Below are positions 34,603 to 47,300 of a stretch of 64,000 nucleotides of DNA, in pieces. The translations under genes and the position numbers were made by a program. The notes beneath the pieces were generated by a model. The model worked only from the letters and a program-made list of their open reading frames with translations. It ran no database searches and was not told the origin of the DNA. The number at the start of each line of letters is the position of its first letter. The first letter of the stretch is position 1. Source of the DNA: Nemopilema nomurai (lineage: Eukaryota > Cnidaria > Scyphozoa > Rhizostomeae > Rhizostomatidae); contig ML133381.1 of assembly GCA_003864495.1 (NCBI GenBank), forward strand, positions 496,001 to 560,000. Direction: 5' to 3'.

Positions 34603-37600
34603 TTTTGACAATCATATTGATTATTTGCTTTTGAATGGTTATTTATTTTGGCTGGTTATTGTTATCATTTTATCGAAATGTCGATGTCATTAATCATGTT
34701 TACGTAATAAGCTTTTATATTCAATAATTATTTTATTAATGGTTAGGGCGATGATATTCCTGAAACGGCTCTTAGATGATGAATAAGGGAAAGTTTGCGG
34801 TAGTTTCTATGCCACTTCATTTCTACCTTTATTAGCAAAAAAGATTCTGTGTAGATATAAATGTGTGAAAAACGTATAAAATCACGATACAGTAATTTCA
34901 AAGGGAAGACCAGGGCCTCTTTGTATTTAATATTCAATGGCTAAAAAATTTAGACATTATTTGATTACTTAGAGAGATCAAATACAAATCTTAAGACTCT
35001 ATAAGGATAGAGTTGAATTGAGTTAAACAGCTGAGCTGAACAAAACTTCTATACGGATGGATACACTGCCAAAAACCTTATCAATTTGAAGTATATCTTC
35101 AAAAGATTAGGCTGCTAGTCGTTATGAAGTTCTTCAATTTATTATAGACAAGTTTCTTTTGAAAACATGCGCTCCACTTTTTCACGGCCCTGGTTTTATC
35201 TTTTTCCACGCATTTCCTTGTCAGCCTGATGCAACGATGGTTGTCGAAGGCACCAAGTTATCAGAAGCACTAGTTTACAATCCCCAACGAAGAACTGGTG
35301 ATTAACTTCAAATGGAATTTGTGAAGTCATCCAGCCCGAGATTACATTAACCATCTGCAATGAATGACAGTCTGTTATTTTCGGGTTTTAATATCTGGCC
35401 AGTTTTATTAAAACGTTATAAGATTTGCATTCCAGCGGGAATTGATTTGAATGTGCTCCAAAGATTAGGGCTTTCTCCTATCAACTTCTAATTGATATTC
35501 ATTCATGGATGCCCAAACTTGTTTTTCCACCAACTTAAGCACCTCGTGCCTTTGTCTTCCGTCGAGTTGCCGTTCCTGAAACAAGATGGCAAATGATACC
35601 GAGGCTTGCCCACCAATTTAGCGTGCGTGGAACAACAAAAAGGGCAGTAGGGGTCTTGGATAGGGTCTCTTCCATTCTGGTCTGATCCCAGACCGTGATT
35701 GCAATGTACAGCGCTCTGGAGAAGTGGATTAATTGTTTCGTGTTCAGGCAAGATAGGTTTCCAGATGAGTATGTGGAAAAATCATAGGCCATTTATTCTT
35801 AAGCGACGTCAGTGGAGACATTTGAAAGCGAAATGAACTCGGCATGGTAATCTTTGAAAAACGTTACCCCTTGAAAGTAGCATTTACAAAAAAACGTCCC
35901 TCTCATGCAGTAAGGTACGTTCCTGCTCGCCAGCGCAACCGGAGTTTTGCGGTGAAGTGTAACGAGAGGTTTCTTACATCTCTTTATAACAAAACAAAAG
36001 TCTTCCTTGACTCCGATTTTTCTAGATGTGGCAAAGTGAATCACTAGCTCCGCAGTACAACGAAACGAGTGGAACGTAAATTGATGAATTCGTATGTCAC
36101 ACGCCTCTCCTCAAGTTCGTGTAGTTTCATCGTACGCAGCCCCTTCTGTTGTTGTGCAAACTTGTCTTTAATCATTGAGAACCGAGAAACAAACTTTTTA
36201 AATGAGTTCCTTTCAAATTTGACGCATTTACACGTAAGAAACACCGCTGAAGAATAAATGGGCAGATACTCTATCAGGTTTCCTTTTATCCCCTAGGATT
36301 TACTAGTTAAAATTTCCTGCGTCATCGGGACTTAGATAATAACCATAATGGATAAGTTTCAGTGCTTCGTGTATGCGGCATAAACTCAAAAGCACAAAGT
36401 CTCCCAGTGCAGTGCTTCTGTTAATAAGCCTTCAATAGGTGTGGGCTCCATGATTCTGTAATGATTTACCTATACTGTTTATAGTATGTTCCACTACTCA
36501 TCAATGGATAGAGACAAATTGAGCAAATTAACAGCAAGTGGTCCGGTTTGGCAGAAATTGTACGACATTGTAGATAGCAGCTGATAAGAAGACAGTGATT
36601 TGATTTAGCATAATTGCCCTTGAGAAGAAGACAAATGAACGGAACAGACTATTTTAAGTCCTTTCATGTCGTTGCAAAAGACCTTTTTCTACTGGTGCCT
36701 GGAATTCAATAGCACTTTTCTATCCTTGAAATTGCCCTGATGTCATTACAAGTCACCCCCTTTGTTCGGATAATGCAGAAAATCATATGCTCATTGAGAT
36801 TTTGACATCCCTCTCCATCACTAATGTTCCAACCTAATCACATTTTCTTTGCACAAAACAGCATTACTTAGAACACCCACCCTTCTGTTATTGCTGTTTG
36901 CAAAGTAGAAGGCCGTTTGTGTACTTGGCATATTATTCATTTGGTTGGTAATTTTCCAGGAATTTAATCTGATAGGCTGCACGAAAAGAAATAAACGTTC
37001 AGATCTTTGAATTTTAATGGACTTTGGTACTTTTCTTTCCCTTATGCAAATAACTTGGACATTGATTATACTTGCTTCTTTTCTTGAACTGAAGCCACCT
37101 AGATTCCTCTTCTATTTTCTGATATTTTAAGAAAAGTCTTTAATAGCTTAGGCCTAAAGCACCCCAGCGAGTTCAAGAGATGAAGCCCTCTTATCCTCTC
37201 TTTCCCAATACTGTCCTCGTTTTTATATTTCTCCCTTGAAGATATCTTTTTGCTCGGCTGTTTACAGATGGACAATGGCTTTCAAGATCTGCTTCCATTT
37301 TGCATCTATACATAGGCTTTTGGCTTAGGGTTTTCCGCATGTCCCATCTCACACTGTGACTGATGCTTCACCAAAGGGCAATACAAAACAGTTCAGCAGC
37401 TTAAAGAATACCTAGACAATTCAGGCGACTAAACCCAACACAATGCTGATTACTTTTTGATCAAATCGGGCCATTTTGATAATATTAAGTACAAGATTTC
37501 CTTTGCCAGTATATTTAAATCGTTTTAATACGGAAATCGTATATATTTGACGGTAGCAAAGGTTTATTACGTGGTTTGAGTTTAGAAGCATTTCCGAGTA

Positions 37601-37803
37601 ACAGAATTGAGTTATTGGGAATTAAACAGTGCAGTGCAAAACGTCTTCGGCCTATCAAATCATCAAATGCCAGTGCAAAAACGCTCCCTTGATGTCTGAA
37701 GCAAGGGGCGGCGTGCATTTGGCGCAACGTTAGCGTTGTCTCTAGCGGCCACTCATGGGAAGAGACTTGACGGGGTGCCAACCGGGTTTGCTCCCGGCTC
37801 TGA

Positions 37804-37841
37804 CCGACCGGCTCTCCTTTTGTTCCGGACTGACCGGTCGG
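37804..37841. repeat. GC-rich inverted repeat
   Basis: CCGACCGG at 37804-37811 and its reverse complement CCGGTCGG at 37834-37841 flank a 22-nt loop. They lie in a GC-rich island of roughly 150 nt that is sharply different from the surrounding AT-rich DNA. It may be part of a decayed mobile element. Confidence 0.6.
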
Positions 37842-38730
37842 AGGCCCGGCACTAGAAGCACCCATGCAGAAATATCAACAAATGTTGGTATTCGAGGACA
37901 AATATTAATATCAGCTAAAAGCTCCATTTTGAATAAAGCATTTGAGTATCAAATTTCATCAAGGCTGCTTCGGGGTTCTTTCGGAGCGCCCTTTCTTTTA
38001 TTATCAGGAGCTGCAAACATGCACGCTTTTCATCATAACTTTGCTCCCCATAACTTTTGTCTCTTTTCTATATTGGCAATATTCTACCTTACAATCCTCC
38101 TCATCGCCAATGACATCTAGCTTTACCCTGATTTTTCAACTCAATAGAAGCGCGAACTGTGAAGGAAACTTCAATTGCAAAAAACAACTAGGGACCGAAT
38201 TCCGATGAATGGTTCGACTTTTCTGGTCACTCTCCAAATTCTTTGCTTTCAAATCTCTGGTAAATGCAGACTTAAGACATAATTGTTAGTTCTGCTTGGA
38301 CCAGATATAGCCATTTAATGGCTGCAGCTCTTTTCCTGGTGTAATTTCCAGTTTGAAAGAATGTCGGGGACCGGGATTCAATCTTGCAGGCTCGGCTGTT
38401 CGTAACGAGGCTATGGTGCCAAGGCTGAAATCGTGACCGTTTGAAGACTTTTGCCGGTGGCGATTACGAACTCTGACGTCATATATGATGCAGGGCTTGC
38501 AAAGAGAAATTATCATTCCACGAAATGTTATCGCGGTTTGTCTGGTCCCACAAACCGCAATTTCCTTTCTTTTTCTTCTGAGGCAAATCAATGAAAAGCC
38601 GAGAACACGGGATCACCGTACAACTGGGGGCGCATCTTGGAAATGGTGGAAGAGGTTACCCTTTCGGCGAATGCTGATATCGCTAGTCAGCATAAACAGT
38701 AGTTATTAAAAGAACTAAAAGTATATATCC

Positions 38731-38755
38731 TTTCGCCGCAACTTCCACGGCGAAA
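38731..38755. repeat. Perfect 8-bp hairpin TTTCGCCG/CGGCGAAA
   Basis: TTTCGCCG (38731-38738), a 9-nt loop and CGGCGAAA (38748-38755) form a perfect stem, followed about 10 nt later by a T-rich tract. In an animal genome this is unlikely to be a terminator. No RNA family is recognised. Confidence 0.55.
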
Positions 38756-41446
38756 AAGACGGTTTTATTTTATTTTTTCACTTTTAAACTTTGTTTTTTT
38801 CACTAAGCTGCTCCATACTGATGTTAGATGAAAGGGACTAGAGTTTGCTTTGAATTCGAATTCTTATTTGACGATTAAAAGCAGTGCATACACGTGCACA
38901 CAAAACGTCGCATGTAAGTTGAGCATATGAATACAGGCTTATCTGGGGAGTCTGGGGGTCTAACGAAGATTGCATAGACCAGTTTATCTAACCTGGTGCA
39001 AATCTCCAATTTACACCAAATTGGTGATATTATTACATCCCCAGATTCTTTTACTTCTTTTACAGATTTTCCACTTATTTGCAAAGATTTCTAACAAGGC
39101 ATATTGTACACATAGTCTAACATTGTAAATAACCGGGGGACAGTCCCCCAATCAAAATTACCCGTGGTCGACTGACTCATGGTATGCCCTGGTATGCCCC
39201 TTGCAAAGCTTTTATGCCAGTGAAAATGCCCCGGCGTGTAAGGGCTTTCTGAGAAGTGTTTCATCACACTGAGACAAGTTTGATGCAATTAAAAAAAACT
39301 TTCACGAAAACATATATTTGTTCAACAGAAAGCACCAACAGCGATCAACTGCTTTTGCCTTTAATTAGCTGGTAGAAATGCACGCGGGTTTATCTTGATG
39401 AAAACAGGCCACTATTATCAACCCTTCTTTACTTTTCCAAAGCTGCTTTTGGATCTCTTCTTTTGGACAGGGGATCAGTTCTTGTGCAAAAATAAAGACG
39501 CTTAATCCTTTTCTGTTTACTTTTACCTCTGTGCTGAATCGTTTCATAAATTTGCTGTGATTTTTCACATCTCTGGTCTGTTTGAGCTGCCATTGTTAGG
39601 TTTATATTTGCAGTGTCGTGTTTACGGAGTAACAAATATACCCGTTTATTTTCATTTCCTTTGCCAAAACAGGGGGAAGAGGATGATTGTTGTTTATTTC
39701 TCTACGGATGGGGCATTAATTTAAGCATTTTGGGGACCGTTTCTGCGACAAGGATGGAAAGGGATCGCTTCTTGACGGAATTCAGAGAGCTGCCCAATAA
39801 AATATGCGCCACGCTTTTCTCAATTATCAATTTCGCCACAACGATACACGTCACAAATGTTAACCTTTTATTGATATCATAATTAATATTTTGGAAAATA
39901 TTACAATTTTCATTACCAATATGGCTAAAATAAAAATATTTATCAATGTTATCGTTTTAGTCATTAGCCCAGATCATCGTGTCGAGCATGAAGGAGATAT
40001 CGCTGACTAGAAGTGTTTTATCATTTTGGAATAATCGTCATGTGCTAGTAGCCAAGGAAAATTTTTGAAAGAACGTCCCCTGGAGGACTCTAGTTTTATC
40101 ATTAGCTTGCACCCCTGAAACTGCTGATTCAACACGTGAGGCGCTTTTGAAATTTGATCTGCCATTATCAAATCCACATCCCTGGATTCAGTGATAGTCA
40201 TAACAAGCCATTTCTGTAGGAAAAGTCTTCAAAAGTAAAGGCCCTGGACATCAAATAGAATTCAATTGTATTTTGAGTAAAAATAATCTAATCGTCGCAT
40301 CGAAAACTTCACCGAAAAGCCATTAAACGTATTTGCTTTCAAGCTACGAGTCCATTGTTTTCTACAGACATCGTGGCACCACATAGGAATTAAGAGACTT
40401 TTATTATCCACAGAGTTAACGGTTGGAAGCCAGCGTACACTATGGGGATGCCGTGAACTGCGATCTAATTTTGGCCTGTTTAGTGAGTAATTGCAGACAA
40501 CAGCAGTGAATTGTCAACCCCGGGTTGACAACCTGATGTTGAAGTGTGGTTTTATCAGGTTAAATCTTTCGTCGTGTATGGAAAATCGGCCTTTCCTACT
40601 TCTATTCGTACCTGTTCTTTCAGCGAACTCAGTGTCTCGTTCCATTGTTAGGGGTCTCATTAATCAACTCGGGGCCTTTGTTTGTCATCTTGTTATGAGA
40701 TGGATGAGGTTAGCTGCATCCCAATCCAATTTTACATTGATTTAGCGCGAACAAAGCGCGGAACAAAGATCGTTACCAAATTTGCAAGATTAATTTCATA
40801 ACGTAAACAAAACAAAAGGAATACAGGAGCTTGAATATATTAGTAAACGACATGTTACTTTGGCTCACGAAAAAATAAACTCTGCAGCAACCGTCAACAC
40901 AACCAGGCTTTGAGTTGGTTTTATCAACTGCAAAGTTTTGTACACTTTGTGTACTTCAAAAACCAATTTTCGCGTAAATTTTCTTGCAAAGTCGGTACAA
41001 CTATAGAATCAAAAACGAAACATTGAAATGAATTTCGTCAGTGGTGCGATAAGACTATTTTGAAAGAGTTGCGTACAGTTTTTTATTTCGATTTCAAGAG
41101 AGAGGAGCGTCTTCGTAGAAGAGTGTTAAACTGAAACAGTGATTAGAAACGTGGACGAACAATTAGAAAAGGGAAGTAAGCAAGGGAACAATGCTTGTTG
41201 TTAACTTTTTGGCAGATTATTCCGCGTTTAACTTTTTATGCACATTGAACACAGCACCGGCACCAGTGACCAGCAAGGGAGATGCCAGTTGCCAAACATG
41301 GTACGACTGAAGCATCTCTAATGAAGGCATGTTTGCATATAATTATCCCCTGCCATTTTCAAAAGCCACTAACTATCGTGAAACAAAAAGGATTTTCCTT
41401 GTCTGCTTATCAAACAACAGCCTCCAACGTAAGGTCGTGATATACT

Positions 41447-41657
41447 AACGTCACGATTTCATGTCCCAGACACCACCAACAGTTAATTGATCAAACACGG
41501 CCTTTGTGTTTCATTCAGATGAATTGGATGAAATGATCTGAACAGAAACCCAGCCTCCTCCTTTCCTTTGAACGAGGGTTACACTTCGATTTCCCTATCC
41601 GGCATTACCACTTTGCACGCCTTACGTCATGTGCGAAGTAGTTAGGTCACTTCCGCT
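41447..41657. promoter_or_regulatory. Putative promoter elements of the ZFP36-family gene
   Basis: Upstream of the ATG at 41795 are AACGTCAC (41447-41454), TACGTCA (41623-41629) and ACTTCCGCT (41649-41657). The first two resemble CREB/ATF half-sites; the third is an ETS-type site in reverse. No TATA box is evident and the transcription start is unknown. TIS11 genes are typically immediate-early genes, which fits, but these are motif matches only. Confidence 0.3.
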
Positions 41658-41794
41658 CTACTTGAGCTGGTTTCAGTGGTCTCTTTTTAGCGGGATAATT
41701 GATGTCTCTATGGTGATTTGAGAGCCTTGACAGCTCTTGTCAAAAGACACACCTTGAAACCGCTGACAAGCTGGGCACAGAACTGTGTGCATTT

Positions 41795-43520
41795 ATGGCT
41801 GTGACAATTTTCGACGCGAGTCAGAAAATAATCAGCGGATTGTTGGAACGAAGGGAAGCACGCGAAAGGTTCACAGACATAAACACACGCACGCTAGGCA
41901 TGTCTACTGCACTGATATCTGCATTTTACGATATAAATGACGTCATTCAACAGGTAAGCGCTTAACTTCGTAGCTTTTAGCCAAAATTCACGATTGGTTT
42001 TGCCATTTTTTTACAAGTATTCTTATTTATGCATTCCCTTCGTCATTACGGTTTGCTCGTCCAAATGTCGAAGACAAAAACACACATTGAATTCAGAACA
42101 ACCGCTCAGAGCTTTGGCAAAACAAGCAGCTTTTCTGCCAATAGTTGTTTTTGAAGCCACTGGCAGAAGCGTGTTTATAAATTTTCCGCTGTGATTGATA
42201 CGTTCTTGGAATACGCCGAGATGAATGGCTAATTTAGAAATGCATATGCATTAGGTAGAGGATTTGTGGATCACGAAACCTACCCATATCATTTATAATG
42301 TTATTGGACATGTGGGCGTTCTGCTATTTTGATTGTGTTTTGAAAGATTGACGATAAACTATGGAAGTAAACTTTATTCGACTTGCTAATCTGTGACGTA
42401 ACAGTTACGGGCAATTTGGCAATACCACGTAAGAATTCCATGCGAGACATAAAGCGTGTTTTTGGAAACTGGAGCCATAGACTTTCACTTTGTTAGGAAA
42501 ATGATTATTTCTAAATCTAGTTACGACAATGAAGCAGGTACTTAATCTTTGAAACATCATTTCTCGCAGGGTAAACAGAGACCGAGTTCGCTTGATCTCC
42601 ACAACAGTTACAACTTGGCTCAAAGGAGAAGCGAGTCGTTGATCTCGCGGCGACACTCAACAACTTCAACCTCGACTCAGAAAACATTTAACGGGACTAG
42701 CTTTTTCAGCAACATGCCGGGTTCTCCCAAAACGAACCAGGAGAATTACAACAAAGCATTCGCATTTCCTCAAGGTAAGGAGCGATCAATGAGCATCGGG
42801 GCAGGCGAAGAGTCGGACGGTCAACACAGAAAGCAACGTGTTTCCACCAATTCGTCGCGATACAAAACCGAACTGTGCCGGCCGTATGAAGAAAACGGCA
42901 CGTGTAAATACGGGGATAAATGCCAATTTGCTCATGGGATACACGAGCTCAGGTCCTTGAATCGTCACCCAAAGTACAAGACTGAACTCTGCCGCACGTT
43001 TCATACGATCGGCTTTTGCCCCTACGGACCAAGATGTCATTTCGTTCACAAGGCAGAAGAGCTCGAGAAGCCGCCATCCCAGGAATCGAGGTCCGAATCG
43101 GCTTCGACAGTCGGCAGTGCGCCGCCATCTCCAACGCCGAGTTTGGACAGCCCGAATTCGCCATTCGTAAATATACCGACCCCAAACACGCCAAGCATTC
43201 ATGGAGATGTATTCGTGTTCGGCGAGGAATCCTCCTCAAGTTCGCCAACATCCTCTTCAGGAAGCAGTGGAAGCACCAGCCCAGTGGAAATGAACTCACC
43301 CTTTGGAAGCAGTCACCCTGAAAGTGTTCATATTGTTTCCAAGGTGGCAGCCATTCTCCGCCAACCCGGCTCATCTCTGACAGGGTCCGTGCCCTCGTCC
43401 CCAAGTTTGTCCAGCAGCGGCGAGCGGTCTCCGGGCATTCCCGACTCTGCATCGCCCCCAGATGCGGAATTTGATGCCTTCGGCAGGCGTCGTTTGCCTA
43501 TCTTTAATAAGATTGCTTAG
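41795..43520 (+). CDS. ZFP36: TIS11/ZFP36-family CCCH zinc-finger mRNA-decay protein, complete, two exons
   Basis: Exons 41795-41953 (53 codons, CAG|gtaagc) and 42570-43520 (tctcgcag|GGTAAA) give 369 aa. The family binds UAUUUAU elements in mRNA 3' UTRs and recruits the CCR4-NOT deadenylase. The N-terminus MAVTIFDAS resembles the ATIFDLSE start of ZFP36L1. Tandem CCCH fingers, each C-X8-C-X5-C-X3-H, use C156, C165, C171, H175 and C194, C203, C209, H213. Both carry the YKTELCR lead-in, and the linker is SLNRHPK. Candidate phospho/14-3-3 sites are RRHS (S83) and KERSMS (S128), equivalent to ZFP36L1 sites. A long serine/proline-rich region follows. The C-terminus [11 protein letters not shown] matches the CNOT1-binding motif RRLPIFSRLS. 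I cannot say which vertebrate paralogue it is closest to; it probably predates their duplication. Confidence 0.95.
41954..42569 (+). other. ZFP36: Single intron of the ZFP36-family gene
   Basis: A 616-nt intron with gtaagc donor and ctcgcag acceptor. It splits the short N-terminal motif from the rest, the same position at which vertebrate ZFP36-family genes carry their single intron. Nothing else is recognised in it. Confidence 0.85.
42570..43520 (+). CDS. ZFP36: ZFP36-family exon 2 (both zinc fingers and C-terminus)
   Basis: This exon holds everything from residue 54 to the stop TAG at 43518. An ATG at 42549 lies in the intron just 5' of the acceptor in the same frame, so an intron-proximal start is formally possible. 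The fit of exon 1 to the family N-terminus makes the spliced form more likely. GC content is clearly higher than in the flanks, and long open frames on the opposite strand are shadows. Confidence 0.95.
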   Translation, partial: GKQRPSSLDLHNSYNLAQRRSESLISRRHSTTSTSTQKTFNGTSFFSNMPGSPKTNQENYNKAFAFPQGKERSMSIGAGEESDGQHRKQRVSTNSSRYKTELCRPYEENGTCKYGDKCQFAHGIHELRSLNRHPKYKTELCRTFHTIGFCPYGPRCHFVHKAEELEKPPSQESRSESASTVGSAPPSPTPSLDSPNSPFVNIPTPNTPSIHGDVFVFGEESSSSSPTSSSGSSGSTSPVEMNSPFGSSHPESVHIVSKVAAILRQPGSSLTGSVPSSPSLSSSGERSPGIPDSASPPDAEFDAFGRRRLPIFNKIA

Positions 43521-44300
43521 TCAGTACAAGACTCAACAAGGGGCAGTATTCTACTGTTGTCAATTCCCTCCACAATTTTCTATGCAAGGAAAATTTACGC
43601 GAAGCATTAAATTTTCTGTTAGGGTATTTCTGAAAAATGACCGTATTATACTCCTTAAAACCACCGAAAGGGTCTTGTTGAATCAATCCAAGTTTATTGT
43701 GGATGATTTGAAAATACCGCTGTATAGCTGGCTTTCTATAAACCGTAACACACAAAGTAAGTATCCGATCCTCGCATGCTAACTGCATTTCGATGTTTAA
43801 CATCGCGCCGGGGGGTTTCCACATTGCAACCAGTTGACAAACATGCATTGCATAATACGACATTTTTATATGACTCCGAAATTTGCAGAGTATTTTAATA
43901 TAATCGACGGAAATAGCAAGCCTGTATTTGGTGTAGAAGAGTTTATTTTCCAATTTCAGGCCATATTTATCTTAATATTTATTATTGACATTTTGTAAGT
44001 ATTTTTGTTAATTTTCAAATACGGACAATCGAGAAGAATATTTCGCAAACTTGTATGATAATTTGGAAAGTTGACGAGTAAGGTCGTTTAGAAAACAGAA
44101 TTTACCGAATTTATTTCGGTATTCTTGTTTAACTTTGTATTATAAGTATTTTCAATCAAATTTTGTATAGGTCGTATTCTATTATCGCACGTAATTTATG
44201 AAGGTTTACGCGACTTTTCCCGCGTTTAGTTTAGATATGGTACATCATTTATTTACTCTAGAGTGTAAAGTGAAAATTGTAATTTAAGGTGATTGGTTTA
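43521..44300 (+). promoter_or_regulatory. Presumed 3' UTR with AU-rich elements
   Basis: Downstream of the stop, UAUUUAU-type motifs occur as TATTTAT (43964-43970), TATTTATT (43976-43983), an ATTTA near 44109 and the overlapping pair ATTTATTTA (44247-44255). ZFP36-family mRNAs in vertebrates carry such elements and are targets of their own product. The extent of the UTR is unknown: an ATTAAA at 43606-43611 would end it before these motifs, and no AATAAA is seen nearby. Confidence 0.45.
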
Positions 44301-47300
44301 TAAGATTTTCGAGGTGGCCTCGAATTTTTACTCGATTCTTTTTGTTTTGTTCCTTTTAAGCCAATTCAATTGGAATTTATTGGCCGCAGCGGTACTTGCC
44401 CCATATCCGCTTTGCCGAGGCAGGAACCGTTTTGTCCAGTGAGCTTTGTTTATATTAATTTCATTGCTATGTGATATTAACACGCAAAGGGCAGTCTGCT
44501 TGAAACCTGTCCACTGTGTTTTGAAGCCCTTGCAATGTGCTTCCGCATAAGCGAAATTACTTCAGAAGAAACTGCTTTACGGAACCGCGAAGTAAAAATC
44601 TTGGAATTGAGAAAAACGAGGGGTATGATTGGATGGAGAGGCGGGGGAGTTCTGCATGTCATGCTAATATCCGTGTTGCATAATGTTTAGTAACATCTGC
44701 AATATGCAATGTCAGCATTCATTGGCGGTGGTGGTGGTGAGAGGCATATTTACTAAAATGGGTCCCTGTCATCCCCCCTATGGTCATCGGTGCAAGCAGA
44801 TGCTGGCCGTGCCACTGAATCAATGCAGTGGGGCGACATTGTAGTAAACACTTCTGCCTGGCATTTCCTTGACCTTTTGCTGTTGTGCTAGTCGCACGAT
44901 CGGAAGAGCGAATTAACTTTAACAATGAAAAGTAAACGAACAATTGCGAATGTCTAAGTCAAGACAGACTTGGTTGCCTTTTGGTTTTGTTCAACCCCTG
45001 ACGAGAATTCGCGTGTTTCAGGGCTATTTAGAAGAATTAAAACAGATTCATTCGGTGAATCAATCGCTGTTCGTTCCTGTGTTCTTTTTTACGGTTAGAG
45101 CTTCCTGGAATATCGACGTTCGGATTGAAATGAAGCTAAAATAGAGGTGTCTGAGCCGACTTTCCGGCCACTCTGAACTCCTTACCCCATCTAGAACTTT
45201 AGCTGTTGGGAATGACAACTTTGTCAAGGTTGACGATTGGCGCCTTTGAGCAAAAATATCTCTTTTCTTGGTATTTAGCAAGGGGTTCTTGTATGCGCGT
45301 GGCCTGACCACTAATTGCGATAAAATCAAACCAGCAACAACAGCAGCATTTTTACAGCAGTCTTCTGAAGAATGCATTTGCGTGGTGGATTGGATCCCAA
45401 CGAGGGATATGCTGCAATAGAATATCGTAGAACATATTAAGGATTTGAATAACTCTGTTTTGGTATTCTACATTTCTGATTTGATTTGCTGCTAGAACTC
45501 AAATTTGAATATGTATGTTTGTATCCCTTCTGAACTATTCTTACAACCCTAGGTTTCCATAGACCTACCAAGGTAATCCGGTTTTGCTTTAGACAAATCG
45601 ACTGAATTGCAAATTCACGACACGCATAGGCCATGACCAATCGAATTGACTTTATTCTACCTTAGGCCATTGGAATTGCCAACAGTTCAATGGGCAATGA
45701 AGTAGCACCATAAACGTGCTCGACATGCCATCGGGTTTTTGCAATTCACTGCTGAATCACGTTACACTGCACCTCCTTTGGTGAAACACGAGATTTGAAT
45801 GCTAATGTTGAACAACTGACGAATGGTCATATGAAACGTAAATCTGACACTGTTTAATTTGGTAAGTTGCTTTTCACGAGATCGCTAGATCAAATTGTTG
45901 AAACCAGTGAAAGAAAAACCTAAGATGCCAACAATGATGTGCACTTCTTTAGTTGGCTCGATATCGTGACATTCTAGAGTCATGTCAGCATCGTTGTTCA
46001 GGCAGTTTGTTGACAAAGCCAGCTACACCGTAGACAGGCATTTCGTAATAGAAGTTTGGTGTTGACAGCTTCGGAAACCAGTTCAGTATCAAATTTCGAC
46101 CCTGTCCTCACCGCAGATTATGGTGAAGATCGGGTGAAATCAAAAATAAAACGATATCTCGAGGAACAGGCAATTGTCTTCTATTACCATCTCACGATGA
46201 TTGCTTCTAATTCAATGTTTATTTGTAGGTTTGACATTTTACAGACAAGTTCTCCATTTTCCCTTTCGATTTTGAAAGAGATCCTGCATTTGAGCAACAA
46301 CAAACCTGTAATTTTAAGATTTTCCAAATCCAGTGCAAAGCCAGCAGTTTTATCGACTGCTTGTCAGGAGCTTAAGGTTCAAGTTGGGGGTGTGGAAATC
46401 ATTGTGGCCATCGCCATTTTTATCACAAAATAATTGGCATCACCGCTATCTGAGTCATGTGATATGAACCGAGTGGTACCTCGACTCCATTGTTGCTAAT
46501 TTACCTGAACATGTGCATATACCCAACAGGGCAGGCAATTTGTATTAGAAAGTGGGGGGGGGGCCGAAATGTGAAGATTATAAATTTCTTTCTATTTCTT
46601 TCTGCATGCCCTTGCAAAACAGTTGGCTCTTAAAAAAAGTGGGGGTATGGCCCCGGCCTCCCCGGCCCTGTTGCAGCCCTGCTCGCTATAATCGAAAGTT
46701 TGATTCAATGCTGTTACCGATTGATCACAATAAAACAACACCAACATATCCACACAACACAGACGTGGCGAAAGTAAACAGATTCTCGCTCAACATTATG
46801 AAGAACTTGACTTTACCCAAGTTTCTATTGTGAATTTCAGAAGCATTTAAGGCCACTTGTGCCTCGTGGTTCCTCCGTCTATGGTTCGAAGCTTTAAAAG
46901 GTTTGTTTTCAAAAACTGATTGGTCCGATTCAAGGGCACCAACTAGGGGCTCGACACCAAAGGTTCTCGTCCCGCACTTTTTCCGAAAATTGTTTTATTT
47001 TATTTCATAGAGTTTTTCGCGTAACTGTGTACTTTTTTCATTTTATGCTGCAGACTTCGCCTCCGATTTCAGAATGCCATGTACTAAGATGGTGATGGCT
47101 ACAAGAAATAAATCAACAAGCCTTGAAGCACAAATTTTCTAATAATCATCGAAATTGGAAATCTTGCCGCGGATATATTTGGAGGAAATCCTAGATCAAG
47201 CCACTGGCAAACCGTATAAACACTTGCATGAGAACCAGACGTGCGTAAGGAACAAATATTGTTTTTACTCTGTTCCCTTGTAACAATAGATGGATCATTT

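Larger units (their letters stand above)
33979..41794. other. Intergenic, about 7.8 kb, no recognised gene
   Basis: AT-rich sequence with short open frames only. It holds a (TTG)n/(CTG)n microsatellite at 34571-34602, a GC-rich inverted repeat at 37804-37841, a hairpin at 38731-38755, a TGACGTCA at 38474-38481 and, at its end, the presumed promoter of the ZFP36-family gene. Confidence 0.7.

Noticed and set aside
42786..43452. Open frames on the minus strand over the ZFP36 exon
   Set aside because: They are shadows of a GC-rich coding exon; the plus-strand frame has both zinc fingers and the conserved C-terminus.
46056..46433. 125-codon open frame between the ZFP36-family gene and HEATR5
   Set aside because: It lacks an ATG at its start, shows no recognisable domain and no splice logic. 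It was left as unexplained open sequence.
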